Shown one piece after another: positions 1-10,496 of a stretch of 23,099 nucleotides of DNA (the stretch's first letter is position 1; the number at the start of each line of letters is the position of its first letter). A program made the translations under genes and the position numbers. This DNA is from Phallusia fumigata (lineage: Eukaryota > Chordata > Ascidiacea > Phlebobranchia > Ascidiidae). The stretch lies in assembly GCA_008931825.1 (NCBI GenBank), contig QXVZ01002942.1, positions 1 through 23,099 on the forward strand. The letters run 5' to 3'. Below the pieces are notes generated by a model. The model saw only the letters and a program-made list of their open reading frames with translations, ran no database searches and was not told where the DNA came from.

Positions 1-3000
1 TTTTCTTCCTCTTTTGGATCAACCTACATGGTGCAAAAATAAAATTAAATGAAATAAGTCCAAAAAATTGCTGATCATAGAAAAACTTCATCAGCAAATG
101 CAGAAAATTAAAAACATAACTACCAAAGAATTTGTACAATGAATACATTGTATTGCAATCATTTCGACAATCGCGGTTGTCATCATCAGTGCATATGTAT
201 TCACTACAGACAGTTCTGTTTTAATTTGGGCAGGAAAATACCTTCGCTTCTTTGACTTCTTCCACAGCCGGTTCCACTTTTTTAGTCACCTCAGTTTTTA
301 CGGGTGTTGGTTGTTCAACAAGAGTTGCTTTGACTGGTTCAGGTGCTGGAAGTTTTGAGATTTTTTTCATTTTTTCAGCTTCCTTTTCTAATCTCTTTTG
401 TCTGCGCTTCTGTCTTCGTTCCTCTTTCTCCTGCTGTTTCCTTTTCTGCTCCTGGAGTTTTTCTTCCTGCTCCTTAAGTATTTTTTGACGTTCCCGCATC
501 TGTTGGCGAACAGGTGATTCCACCAAACTCTGTTCAACATAAAAGACTTCTTACTTTGTAGGCCTGGTGTGTGTATTTTCCTATTCATGGAAACTGCCAC
601 AAACATTAACACAAACATTCTTACGTAGAACCCTGTGGGCCCTTTGCCTGTTTAGGTAACATACAAGCAGCGGAAGTTGACCAAGGCAATACAAATACAA
701 CTATTGATATGTCTGTTGACTATTATGTGGATTACCCTGCCGTAAACAAATTGGAAGGCTTTTCAAACAGTTTTACCGATTTTGCCCTTGCTAAAAACTG
801 TTTCTTTTTTATTGGGTTTTAGAATTAATTAGTGGGAAATAGAGTTAGTGTTGTTTGCACAAGTCACATGATCAAATTTTTGATGCAAATTAAATTTTAC
901 CTAAGATATTACCAGATTTTTTTACCATAATTTATTGGTGTGTGTGGGTTGTGGAGATATTTGTTTACTTTAGCCTAGGTGGCCCGGTGGCTAGTGTGAC
1001 TGCTTTGTGTTTGTAAGATTGTAGGTTCTAATCCTGTTTTGGACCCTTGTGTTCCCTGGGCAAGAAACTTAAGTTTCTTTGCTCCAGACTAGTCGTACCC
1101 GATTGGTTGACCCAAATTGAAACACCAACTTTTAAAAAATTAAACACAAAACAATTGATGCAACAGAACTGAGTGGGGCAGGTAACTCGTCTGTGGACTA
1201 ATTGTAAGCATATTGAATTCAGGCATTGTTCCACCCAACAAGGATACGAAAAAATAAATAAACAAACCATATTGGGCTGAAAAAAGTAAAACAAACCAGT
1301 ATGGCTCTCTGCATATCCACCATCAGTTCACTTGCTCCTGACGAGGATCCTCCTCTCTCACTTTCTACATGTCTCTTGCTCTTTGTCATGACAAGGTCAA
1401 GTGTGTCGCGAATGTGCTTTTGATGTTCATGCGCAGCAACCAAGAGTTCAGCCAAAATCTGAGCAAGCAACGAACATGAACCACAATATTTTACTTCCAA
1501 CAGCTGGCAAGCATCAACAATTGTCAACTGATTGTCATTAACTAAATACAAAAAAGGAAAACACATCAAAATTTGAACATGGGGCTGTGTAGGACTACCC
1601 TGTTTGCAGGTTTTGCATTGCAATTTAAAACTTTTTCTTGTTAGCTCAATTGGTAATAAAGTACTTTTTATGATGATTAGGCTTGCCAATGTTGTATTAA
1701 CTTTTGTTATGATCAGGCCGATTCTTGAAAAGTGCTCGTATTTTAGTATAGTATAGTATTTTAGTACAACTTGCTAAGGTTGTCTGCCTTTCTTTTCTTG
1801 TTTCACTGTAATGTACAGTCCTTAAATGCAAGGATATTAAGTTCCCATTTTTGACCATTATAAAACATCGGCACAGTGTAGTGGGCAAACATTTAAACGA
1901 ACCTCCTGCTTTTCTTGTGGCTTCAAATCAGCGTAAGTTACTTCCATTATTTCACCGGACTCATGGTATTTGACTGCTTGAATTCGATGGGCCGGAATAA
2001 GGGTTCCATTTGGGTCGTCCTGTTGTGATGGGGGCGGAACCCGATTGTTTGTATCGAATGATTCTACCGACCCCGGACCTCCAGGGCCCCTAACTCTGCC
2101 AAGTCAAAGACAAAAACAGTTAGTTGAGGTGGTATGCCCATTTCATCATCAGCAATGATCTATCTATTATTAATGTTACTCTTCATCAAACCAAACTGCT
2201 ATTAATGGTTGACTTAGCACCTGTAAAATTCATATGATGGTACATTTCCAGGAGCCAATAACATGCTTTTGGTGACACGGTATGGTGGAGGCATAGAAGA
2301 AAGATTGTAGGTCGCATTTTTGTACAGGTGAGGCAGTAGTGGGTTCTGTCGGTAAAGGGTCTTGTCTGAAATAAGGCCATTGTTCCGTAGTTTTTGTAGC
2401 ATTGCTGTAATAAAACACAAAGTGTGGTCATTAGTCCAATAATTTAGTTTTAATCTTATTAACACTCTTACGTTCGTTCCACTGCTTTGACCATGTTGAA
2501 ATGTATCTCTTGGGGCTAAAACCTGGTCTAATTCGACGTTCAGCAAATGCTCCTTTGGGTTCATACAGAAATCGGAAGTAAAGGTCGTCACCTACATCAA
2601 GATCAACAAACTGTTAAACCCATGCAATAAAGTTTTATTGCATTGGCTTTCCATGTTGCCAAAAGTACCTTTTCTTCTGTATGTTGGTCGTTGTCTACCA
2701 TAGTTAAGAATTGCCCAGCTTAAGTCATGACAAGTTTTGATGGCTTGTTCTTCCTTAACCTCCTCGTCTTTTACTGGAAAACTCAATTCCTGTTCCCAAG
2801 AGGAATCCTTTAAGCAAGCATCATATATACAGTTCTTTGCAAACAACAGNTAGTTTTAATCTTATTAACACTCTTACGTTCGTTCCACTGCTTTGACCAT
2901 GTTGAAATGTATCTCTTGGGGCTAAAACCTGGTCTAATTCGACGTTCAGCAAATGCTCCTTTGGGTTCATACAGAAATCGGAAGTAAAGGTCGTCACCTA

Positions 3001-4375
3001 CATCAAGATCAACAAACTGTTAAACCCATGCAATAAAGTTTTATTGCATTGGCTTTCCATGTTGCCAAAAGTACCTTTTCTTCTGTATGTTGGTCGTTGT
3101 CTACCATAGTTAAGAATTGCCCAGCTTAAGTCATGACAAGTTTTGATGGCTTGTTCTTCCTTAACCTCCTCGTCTTTTACTGGAAAACTCAATTCCTGTT
3201 CCCAAGAGGAATCCTTTAAGCAAGCATCATATATATAGTTCCTTGCAAACAACAATTAGATATTTGATTTATAGCCAATTATACCTTTTTTACAAGGCTT
3301 ACTTCTTCTTCTTCATTGTTTTTATATGCCAGTTCTTCAGCAAATAGTAGTAATGCTCCTGAAATGCCAGAGCATGGGTAAATATAATCCTAGACCTTAT
3401 ACTATTTCTACTTCAGTGAATTTACAAAGGCCTTTGCAAAATATCTTCATAACCTTAAAATACCTTCTTGCATACGACAGTTGTTATCTAAATAAGGCAA
3501 ATGTTTATNCTTTGCAAACAACAGTTAGATATTTGACTAATAGCCAATTATACCTTTTTTACAAGGCTTACTTCTTCATCTTCATTGTTTTTATATGCTA
3601 GTTCTTCAGCAAATAGCAGTAATGCACCTGAAAGGCCAGAGCATGGGTAAATATAATCCTAAACCTTATACTTAAAACTTTTCTACTTCAGTGAATTTAC
3701 AAAGGCTTTTGCAACATGTCTTCATAACCTTAATCTACTTTCTTGCATACAACAGTTGTTATCTAAATAAGGCAAATGTTTATCTTCAAATAAGTGATTT
3801 TATTCATATGTTAAGCAATAATTGTTAGCACGGTTTAAGCTTATATGCCGTTGCAAAGTATGGGATTGTAATATATAGTTGGACTATTGTCAAACCTTTT
3901 CTGGTGAGAAATGTTTTATGTAGTGGTACAGAATGATCCTTTTCATTGCTTCCATTGTCACTTCGTGCAGCTTGCCGATGAAATTGGGCAATCTAGTAAT
4001 TAAATTGCATTAACAAAACCTACCTTAGCAATAAAGATATAATTTTACCAGTGCAGAATGGTAAATTGAACACAAACACCTAATAATGCATACTGTTTTT
4101 ACTCTTTACTTTTGCATGTTTAGTACTTTTTATATTACCGCCCACTGTACCTGGTATTGGTATTTAGAATCCAAATTGTAGTAATCTTCTGGTTCTAAAT
4201 ACACATCAAGACGTTCATGGCCATTTTTGGAAACCTGAAAATGAACAAATTGGTGTTTTTCACAATGTAACAGTGCTAATCTGGTATAACACCTGAACAG
4301 AAATGTTACACAAAGCATACTAACCTGCCCAACACCTTTTGACAGCAGTGACAACGGAACATAGGAAGCTGCCAT
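1..4375 (-). CDS. KIAA2012-like protein, N-terminal and central part (3' end runs off the window)
   Basis: Exons in transcription order (complement): 4325-4375 (ATG), 4151-4234, 3896-3992, 3554-3627, 2669-2834, 2472-2591, 2221-2404, 1903-2095, 1297-1527, 242-529, and <1-23. All junctions are GT-AG and the phases agree, giving about 503 codons in the window once the false duplication 2850-3509 is skipped. The protein starts MAASYVPLSLLSKGVGQ. It then carries LDVYLEPEDYYN, KTFLTRKGALLLFAEELA, DLSWAILNYGRQ, IRPGFSPKRYISTW and SSMPPPYRV in the order I recall for vertebrate KIAA2012. The last exons are a highly charged coiled coil with repeated ERRQK/EKE patterns, also as in that protein. Its function is not known to me. 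The acceptor at 1527 is the least certain boundary: it was chosen because a TTTAG 14 nt upstream would break the frame. The homology was judged by eye and memory. Confidence 0.72.
133..200. repeat. Dispersed repeat, copy 1
   Basis: The segment starting atgaatacattg and ending near tcatcatcagtg resembles 7983-8050 (same start, tcatcggtg near the end). Over roughly 60 nt about three quarters of positions match by eye. It lies in an intron of the minus-strand gene and its partner lies in an intron of the plus-strand gene. The family is unknown. Confidence 0.4.
242..529 (-). other. Coiled-coil exon of the KIAA2012-like gene
   Basis: A 96-codon phase 0-0 exon. It opens SLVESPVRQQMRERQ and continues as about 50 residues of almost pure Arg, Lys, Glu and Gln, a single long alpha-helix or coiled coil. 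A Pro/Val/Lys/Glu-rich tail follows (LPAPEPVKATLVEQP). The acceptor is a minus-strand CAG at 530-532 and the donor is GT at 240-241. The next exon (<1-23) begins VDPKEEE, so the acidic/basic region continues outside the window. The opposite-strand frame here is a shadow of this biased composition. Confidence 0.75.
966..1130 (+). mobile_element. tRNA-derived SINE fragment
   Basis: Pol III internal promoter boxes are at tRNA spacing: an A-box-like TGGCCCGGTGG at 980-990 and a B-box-like GGTTCTAATCC at 1024-1034, each one mismatch from consensus. The following body reads ccctgggcaagaaactta, a type of sequence I know from post-tRNA regions of invertebrate SINEs. It lies in the intron 530-1296 of the minus-strand gene, in antisense orientation. 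The 3' limit is not defined: the body may reach about 1240. Confidence 0.6.
1297..1527 (-). other. Helical exon of the KIAA2012-like gene
   Basis: A 77-codon frame beginning LTIVDACQLLEVKYCGSC and continuing with an amphipathic helix (LLAQILAELLVAAHEHQKHI) and a Ser/Gly/Arg-rich stretch. The donor is GT at 1295-1296. The acceptor is placed at CAG (1528-1530) because it keeps phase 0 with the preceding exon. The more pyrimidine-rich TTTAG slightly upstream gives an immediate stop. No domain was recognised. The frame is open well beyond both ends, so the boundaries are less sure than for the other exons. Confidence 0.5.
2445..3783. repeat. Falsely duplicated allelic segments around two single-N gaps
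   Basis: 2445-2849 is repeated almost exactly at 2851-3255, and 3241-3508 is repeated with several small differences at 3510-3783. Single Ns lie at 2850 and 3509. The end of the left piece (2835-2849, ctttgcaaacaacag) is identical to the start of the right piece (3510-3524). The outer contigs therefore join directly, and the 658-nt middle piece is the other allele of the same interval. Three exons of the KIAA2012-like gene appear twice because of it (2472-2591/2878-2997, 2669-2834/3075-3240, 3554-3627/3285-3358). Confidence 0.9.
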
Positions 4376-4848
4376 CAGCTTCAGTAAAACTTAAAAATTC
4401 CACCAGCTATTGCACCCTATATCTTCAGTTTTTTAACAAAATATAGGTTTTTAAAAATGTTTTCATTATACTTTGTGCGTAATGTGCTTTTTCTGCTGTT
4501 CCAGAACAAAAATATGCCTCACATTATGTCCGGCAGACTACACACCATTTCTTTCTGCATAATAACTAACACCTTTGGGAAAAAGGCCCTTAAACCTACC
4601 AAACTTTTCATCGATGCTTTTGTGGGACAGTCCAAACCCATTTAAGAAAAAGTACAGATTTTTAAAGTCCAAAACAATATTTACAGTTTTATTCATCCGT
4701 GTTTTGGCTGTAAATAATTGACAATGACGAGCAAGCGAAGCAATCGTGTTCAACAGGACTACCAGCAACACGATATCGCAAGATATATTACCCGCTAAAG
4801 ACCGCCACAACAATAGCGTTCTTTATCGCCATGACGGCGTGAAGTTTA

Positions 4849-4856
4849 TGACGTCA
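4849..4856. promoter_or_regulatory. CRE/ATF palindrome TGACGTCA
   Basis: A perfect 8-nt cAMP-response element, the binding site of CREB/ATF bZIP factors, in the CpG-containing part of the divergent interval, 474 nt upstream of the minus-strand ATG and 677 nt upstream of the plus-strand ATG. The match is exact. Use in vivo is unknown. Confidence 0.45.
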
Positions 4857-5469
4857 CAAGAGTATGCTTGGGTGGGTCTTTAGAGCGGCACATTTCTGGA
4901 AACATACAAAATAGGTTATTTACGTTTTCGCGGCTGGTTGTAGGTTTCTTGAAAAGAAATTAGGGGAAAATTGCTATTACACACACCAAATTTCGTGTGT
5001 ATACGTACTTGTTTTGATTTTTTCAGTTCAAATTTGATTAGCTACATAAATAAAAGTCCAAGTACGAAATTTTGAAATAAATACCACAATACGGTAACAC
5101 ACAAGGGCACCAGGCCAGGCACGAACTACAAAGTAAAACGTTTGTTGGCATAAATAAATCATAACAACCTAATTCACGCTTAATTGCAACTGACCAATCA
5201 GAAGGGCAACAACAATAAATTTGGGGAATTACCCACGATCGGAACCAGTTTTGCGTGACCGAAATTATTGTGACTTGTGAGGTCATTTGTTTTTTCACCG
5301 ATTGTGGATGAGAGTTCAGTGACAATTGCAATTGTGTAATCCAAATATTTTGTCACGAGACTAGGGTTTCGGAATAAAGTCCACCATCAGAGTACAAGTG
5401 AGAACGCAGTAGCCACAGCACCTTAGATTTTTCCATACTTAGCAGTTAGTTACTAAAAACATTTTCAAT

Positions 5470-5532
5470 CACTGTGTTTTGTTTTTCATATGTTAGTGTA
5501 CATTCTTGTGATATGTAAAGAACAAAGCTGCT
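5470..5532 (+). promoter_or_regulatory. 5' leader with possible splice acceptor before the PARP ATG
   Basis: A pyrimidine-rich stretch ending in AG (ttttgtttttcatatgttag, AG at 5495-5496) lies 36 nt before the ATG, with a second AG at 5519-5520. It could be the end of a 5'-UTR intron or, if the organism is a tunicate, a spliced-leader trans-splicing site. The start codon context gctgctATGg is acceptable, and TGA at 5509-5511 is in frame upstream. Confidence 0.3.
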
Positions 5533-8500
5533 ATGGCAAATCCAGCATGTTTAGTTTACAAATGCAATGCAAAGTTTATTGAGTTCATTCAAAGTCACCC
5601 GCGATTCCACAATGACATCAAATCAAATATTGGAAAACATGCAATTTTGAATGAGGTATCAGTTAACTCAAAAGGTATTGGAAAAGTGAGGGTTACACTC
5701 AAACAACCAGTAAGTCATTGTTTTTAGCTAATTCTTCTGAAACGAAAAAAATCGTTTTGTGTATAATTTCTACAAACTGTCAAGGTGTGAACAAGTTTAT
5801 ATTATTTTATATTTTGTAGTACTTATCCGTGTTCAAAATCTAGCTTGACAGGCAAAACAACTTTTCAGCATTTTATTTTTTTAGAATCAAGGCAATCATG
5901 TCAAGGTTCAAACAATCAAGGCACTAGATGAAATATTTTCCAAATTTACCACTAATACATACCCAATACAACCAAGCATGCAACAGTCCTGTTCTGATCT
6001 GGATAGAGTGAATAAAAACTGTTTAATTAAATGGAATTTTCTGGATGGCAATGTTACTGTCACTGGACCTACATGTGACGTTGAAAACTTTGCCAAGAAG
6101 TTACAAATGTATAGAAGCTCACCTAAAACTACACCTGTCAAAAATGCTAAAAGGTACATAATTATTGCAACATGGTAAAATAACTTTGTGTTTAGCCATT
6201 ATGGTAGTAAAGTTATTAACATTGTTTACTAAAGTAAGATCTGAAGATGTAACGAATTGCAAACACAAACTATTTGCATTGTTTAGGAGCAAATCAATCA
6301 CAGATCTATCATCACTTGGACTGTCACTGCCTCCCCAAGCATCCAGCAGTAAAGGCAGAGGGGAAATTTGTTTGACATTCAATGCACCCGACCAAAATGT
6401 GTTGAACTTCATTACTTCTTACCATTTTTACTTTAAACGATTGGAGCAACAATGTCGTCCATTTGGAAGGGTTGAATTGAATGTTGATGAATGCAAAGTC
6501 AACATATTTCGTCGACAGAAAGTAGGTCATGATGCTTGCAAAATCTAATTGATAACTTTTGTTTTTATTTTTGTGGTTTAAAAGAAATCTAAGAGGATAA
6601 AATGTTTAAACCAAAATTTACTAACAGTTAATGCTTAGCAAAGTGACAAGCAGTTGCAGAAACAGCTGATAGTTAAAAATTTGGAAGTGTAACTATGTAA
6701 GTACATCTTACAGACAGAATCTGACTTGAGCAGCTATGCCTACTGAAAGATAAGTCAAACTCACATAAACATGTGAAATATTTATATATCACAGTACTCT
6801 TAACAGCTACGGTACCTCAAAGTGTTGCCCTATCAATAATTATTTAAAGTTTTTGTGTATTTTATTCTCAGTACGATGAACCCATGCGAAAGGAATGCTT
6901 TTCTGTTATTGCTGCATTTTTGAAGTCCTTTTTGTCTACAACCTCTCGGTTTGATCCAGGAAAGTTGAAGGCCCTGTATGCTGCACGCAAAGAACTTTTC
7001 AAAAATCCTGGACCAGAAGGCCACCCACAAGTGGTTGCCAGTTTCGACCCACAGGGTGTTCTAACTGTATGTGGCGAAAGAGCAATGGTGCCTGATAAAA
7101 TGGAGATGATAAGAAACCATTTGTAAGTGACCTACACTTAGGATGAAGATATTTTTGCCAATGTTGTTTTTTTAATTTTTCAAAGTTATCGTACTGGTGT
7201 TTGTAATTTGTGAAACAACTGTTTGTTACATAATCTTTTGTATTCTGCGTAGAAGAACATTTGGTCATTGGGACAATCTTAAGCAGCAAAGATCAAAGCA
7301 ACAGCCAAGTACTTTTGTGTATCAGCGACGGGATCCAATTTTTCTGGAAGTTTTAAAGTTTGTTGTTCGAAATCCAAATGCAAGCAATGCACTAAAGACG
7401 TTTGTTTCAAAATTTGGCACATTTGATATTGTGCCAAACACCAAAACACCAGAAGGTGTTGCTATCGCGGTAAATAAGAAAACCTTACTGTTGTTATTGG
7501 AAGTTGGTTAATTGTAGTGGTATACTTTGCTAAAGATTGAAAACCTTTACATTTTTTAAATTATGTTTTCCGGCGTATGAAACAATTTTTTTCTTCAGTC
7601 CAACCTCAAAAATGGCCAGTTGATTGCCCAGATGAGCTCCTTTTTCAATGAGTATGTTTGTGTTCGTCGTGAATATAATGAGCGCAATCTTCAAGAAGCA
7701 AGGCAGAGGTTTCCTAACGTGTTTGATGGTCTGAAGCACCTGGATGTGTATATTCGGTGGATAAATGCTCCTATGATTGTGATAGTTGGTTTGGAAGCCA
7801 AAGTACAGTCTGCAATTTTGGTCATTGAGGATGCAGTGAAAAATGTGGTGTCAAACCAGCCAATCAGGTAAAGGATTAATCATGATTGTATCACAAGGCT
7901 ACAGTTATAACTTATGTGTTCAATTTATAGTTAGGAATCTAAATACTTACGAATAAAACCAAAATTGCCAGAGAGCTTATATGTCATGAATACATTGCAG
8001 TGCAAATATTTCAACTATGACTGCTGCCATCATCGGTGAATAACGCACCATGATTGTTGAAACGCTGTTTTACAATGTACTGTATACAAGCTGTGTGATA
8101 GATGGTAGTTGAGTTTTTAATTAAACTATTTTGCGAGTTTGTGTCATTTGTTCCTCAGTACACGCATATATGTACATGGAAAAAGCTATAAACAAAGTTG
8201 AATGATAGCCTTATTTGAAGCACATTGCAATAGCTATACTGTTGGGGCTGGTTTTGGATGTCAATGGGTTATAAAGACCAACAACATTTTTAAATGAACT
8301 GTACAAACCTTTGAAAGTTGCTGACTTTCTATTATCTGTTTATAGCAAAAGGAAGAAAAGCCCAATTCACAACAAACTAGAAGCATGTCACTAACATATT
8401 TGTATGAGTCCTTTTTTATATTTTTTGTAGGCGGACAAGCAATGATGCCACAGAAAACAATCCTTTTGTTTACCAAAAGGCCCCTCCAGCATTTCCTGCA

Positions 8501-10496
8501 ATTTTAAAGTTTGTGCTTTCTGACAATGAAGAAACACAAAAACTGCGACAAGCAGTCAGGGGTGTTGCTCGCTACGAAGCTATACCAAATATAAAAAACC
8601 CTACCGGCCTGAAACTTCATCCTCTTTCCCACCTGGTAAACAAAAGCTTGCAGTATTTGTGTGGTTGGATTTGTTAAGCTTGGAACTGACAATTTGTTGT
8701 TCTCCAGAAAATAACTAGACCGATAGTAGACTTGCGGTTTTGCCATTTTTTTGCAAATTATTTAACTCGTTGAATTGTATCTGGCTCTAACAAAATGTTA
8801 TAATTCAAACAGTTGTTTTAAATAAAAATGACTTTAAATTAATCAAATTCATTGCGAAAAGGGAATAAGTTTCTTTGGTGGTTTCTTTGCTCTCAAAGTT
8901 TGGTGATTTTAAATTTTATGCACAGAGTGAGCCCTTTTATCCGACTATTGGGCCGATCATGAAGAACTTTTTTACTGAGTACTCATTTGTACAAAAGACT
9001 TATGAGGCCGATAAGGTGCGAAATGCAAAAAAAAATATCCCTAGTTCATTCTGGGAGCTACAGCACCAGCACACATACTCTACATGGAGGGGAAACACAT
9101 TTCTGGTGTCTGGAGTTAATACGCATGTTCAAACTGTGATGAGTATGGTTGAAAACATGATCAAAGTGTCTGGAGGGTAAGAAAACTAGTTACTTGTTTT
9201 TGTAATGTTTAACAAAATTGCTTGAGTACAAATTACAGGTTATTGAAACCTGTTTGAGAATGTTTTTTTCTGGTAATTGATTGTAAATAAGCAAACATGG
9301 GTTCTTCCTTCTCCAAAAATGAGTTCTCACAAAAAATGGAAATAAAAACTTTTGTGCACAGAATCATGTTTGTGTATTTGTTTTCCAAAGTTTGGTGTAT
9401 TCTCTAACTAATACTTAGTTTGTTAAGGTCAAGCTCTGAAGAAACAAAAAGTGCGAATCAAGCAAAGAGTCAGCCAGTCATCGAAATGGTTGATTACCAC
9501 CCACCCAAAAAACAGCATGAAAATCTGCTTTTTATTGTCAAGTACAGTGTGTTGAAAACAAAGCTGAATGAAACTTGTCAGGATATATGCAAGGTATCAG
9601 GCAAGAATATACCATTGCACCTTACACCGACACATTCACAGGTATTACACTTTTTGTTATTTTCCGTAGTTTTTGTACTTATTCAAACGTATAACATGGG
9701 TTTCTCTGGCCTAATGAAATTCATATGCAATAACAAATGGCATTTCCTTTATTTTTATTATTTTCCTTTTGGTAGGAATTGTACATGCTATGTTTCATAA
9801 AATAATTGTCAAGTTTAAGTGAAAAAAAATCATGGCCTTTTAGAACATGGACAAGCCAACATTTCTCAAGCTTTCCTCTGCAAAAATCAAAGAATTTTTA
9901 TCTGATTTTGTGATTGAAAGTGTAGAAGTTGGTTCTGATGCAATTGAATCTTTTAAACTTAACCAACCACAATGGCTTTCCGATCTGAAACAAGACAAGA
10001 GCAAAGCAGTTGGATTGCTGTAAGTAAACATAGTACTTACCTAAAGCTAGTCTTCAACTGTAAGATTACTTCTTGGCATTTGTAGGATGTCTTTTTGTAA
10101 GTTTAAATATGGATTTAAATAAGTGCAGTATATGTCTGGAAAAGTGTGGGAACAACAATATGATAATATCTGTAAAATACAAGAGCTTTTGTGCTAAATA
10201 TTTACACCTGATTAGGAATGTGTAATATAATTGTATTTCCTTTGTGATCAGATTTATACCTATACATATGTTTGCTTTTAAAAAGTAAAATGTTTCCATA
10301 TTTTGTCATAGTCAATAATGATTTGAAAAATTTTAATCTTTGACTTTCTAATACTATTCTGTTTATAAAAAAGGTATAGTGAGGACTGTATAAAAGTTGG
10401 CGGGTTAAAAGAGGATGTGAAATATGTTTGCGACATAATAAACCAACATTCTGGAAGTGCAAGCAAACGCAAGCCATGCTCAAAAGACATCTGCAG
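5533..10496 (+). other. N-terminal KH-like repeat array, exon-pair modules 1-5
   Basis: Exons 1-10 (with 11) encode five modules of about 150 residues, each split by a phase-0 intron and separated from the next by a phase-2 intron. Each first half has a strand-helix pattern around a hydrophobic run such as ILKFV, as in FLEVLKFVV and FPAILKFVL. Each second half ends in a KH-type strand-glycine-helix pattern, e.g. MIVIVGLEAKVQSAI and FLVSGVNTHVQTVM. The pairs 7253-7469 + 7599-7867 and 8431-8635 + 8926-9176 align closely (FFNEY/FFTEY, then ARQRFP/AKKNIP). In PARP14 and PARP10 comparable repeats are regarded as KH/RRM-type nucleic-acid-binding modules. Binding here is inferred. Confidence 0.7.

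Larger units (their letters stand above)
4376..5532. promoter_or_regulatory. Divergent promoter interval between the two genes
   Basis: This is 1157 nt between two start codons pointing away from each other, with no supported coding sequence. It must contain both 5' UTRs and both promoters. The segment 4730-4870 is richer in GC and CpG than its surroundings (cgatatcgc, gacggcgtg) and contains the CRE palindrome, so it is the likeliest promoter core. No TATA box was recognised. The short open frames here show no protein-like composition. The presence of a promoter is inferred from gene layout. Confidence 0.55.

Noticed and set aside
252..488. Plus-strand open frame rich in Ser, Phe and Cys
   Set aside because: It is the antisense of the Lys/Glu/Arg-rich coiled-coil exon 242-529. 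The composition is explained by that.
2592..3255. Apparent tandem duplication of exons in the KIAA2012-like gene
   Set aside because: The copies are separated by a single N, are near-identical including introns, and the outer contigs overlap each other directly. An allelic assembly duplication explains all of this.
4457..4813. Overlapping small open frames in the divergent interval
   Set aside because: They are AT-rich, have no homology-like motifs and no agreement with splice signals, and probably lie in UTR or promoter DNA.
4951..4960. GAAAAGAAAT, resembling an interferon-stimulated response element upstream of the PARP gene
   Set aside because: It is only one half-site-like run in AT-rich DNA, without the repeated GAAANN spacing, so chance occurrence is likely.
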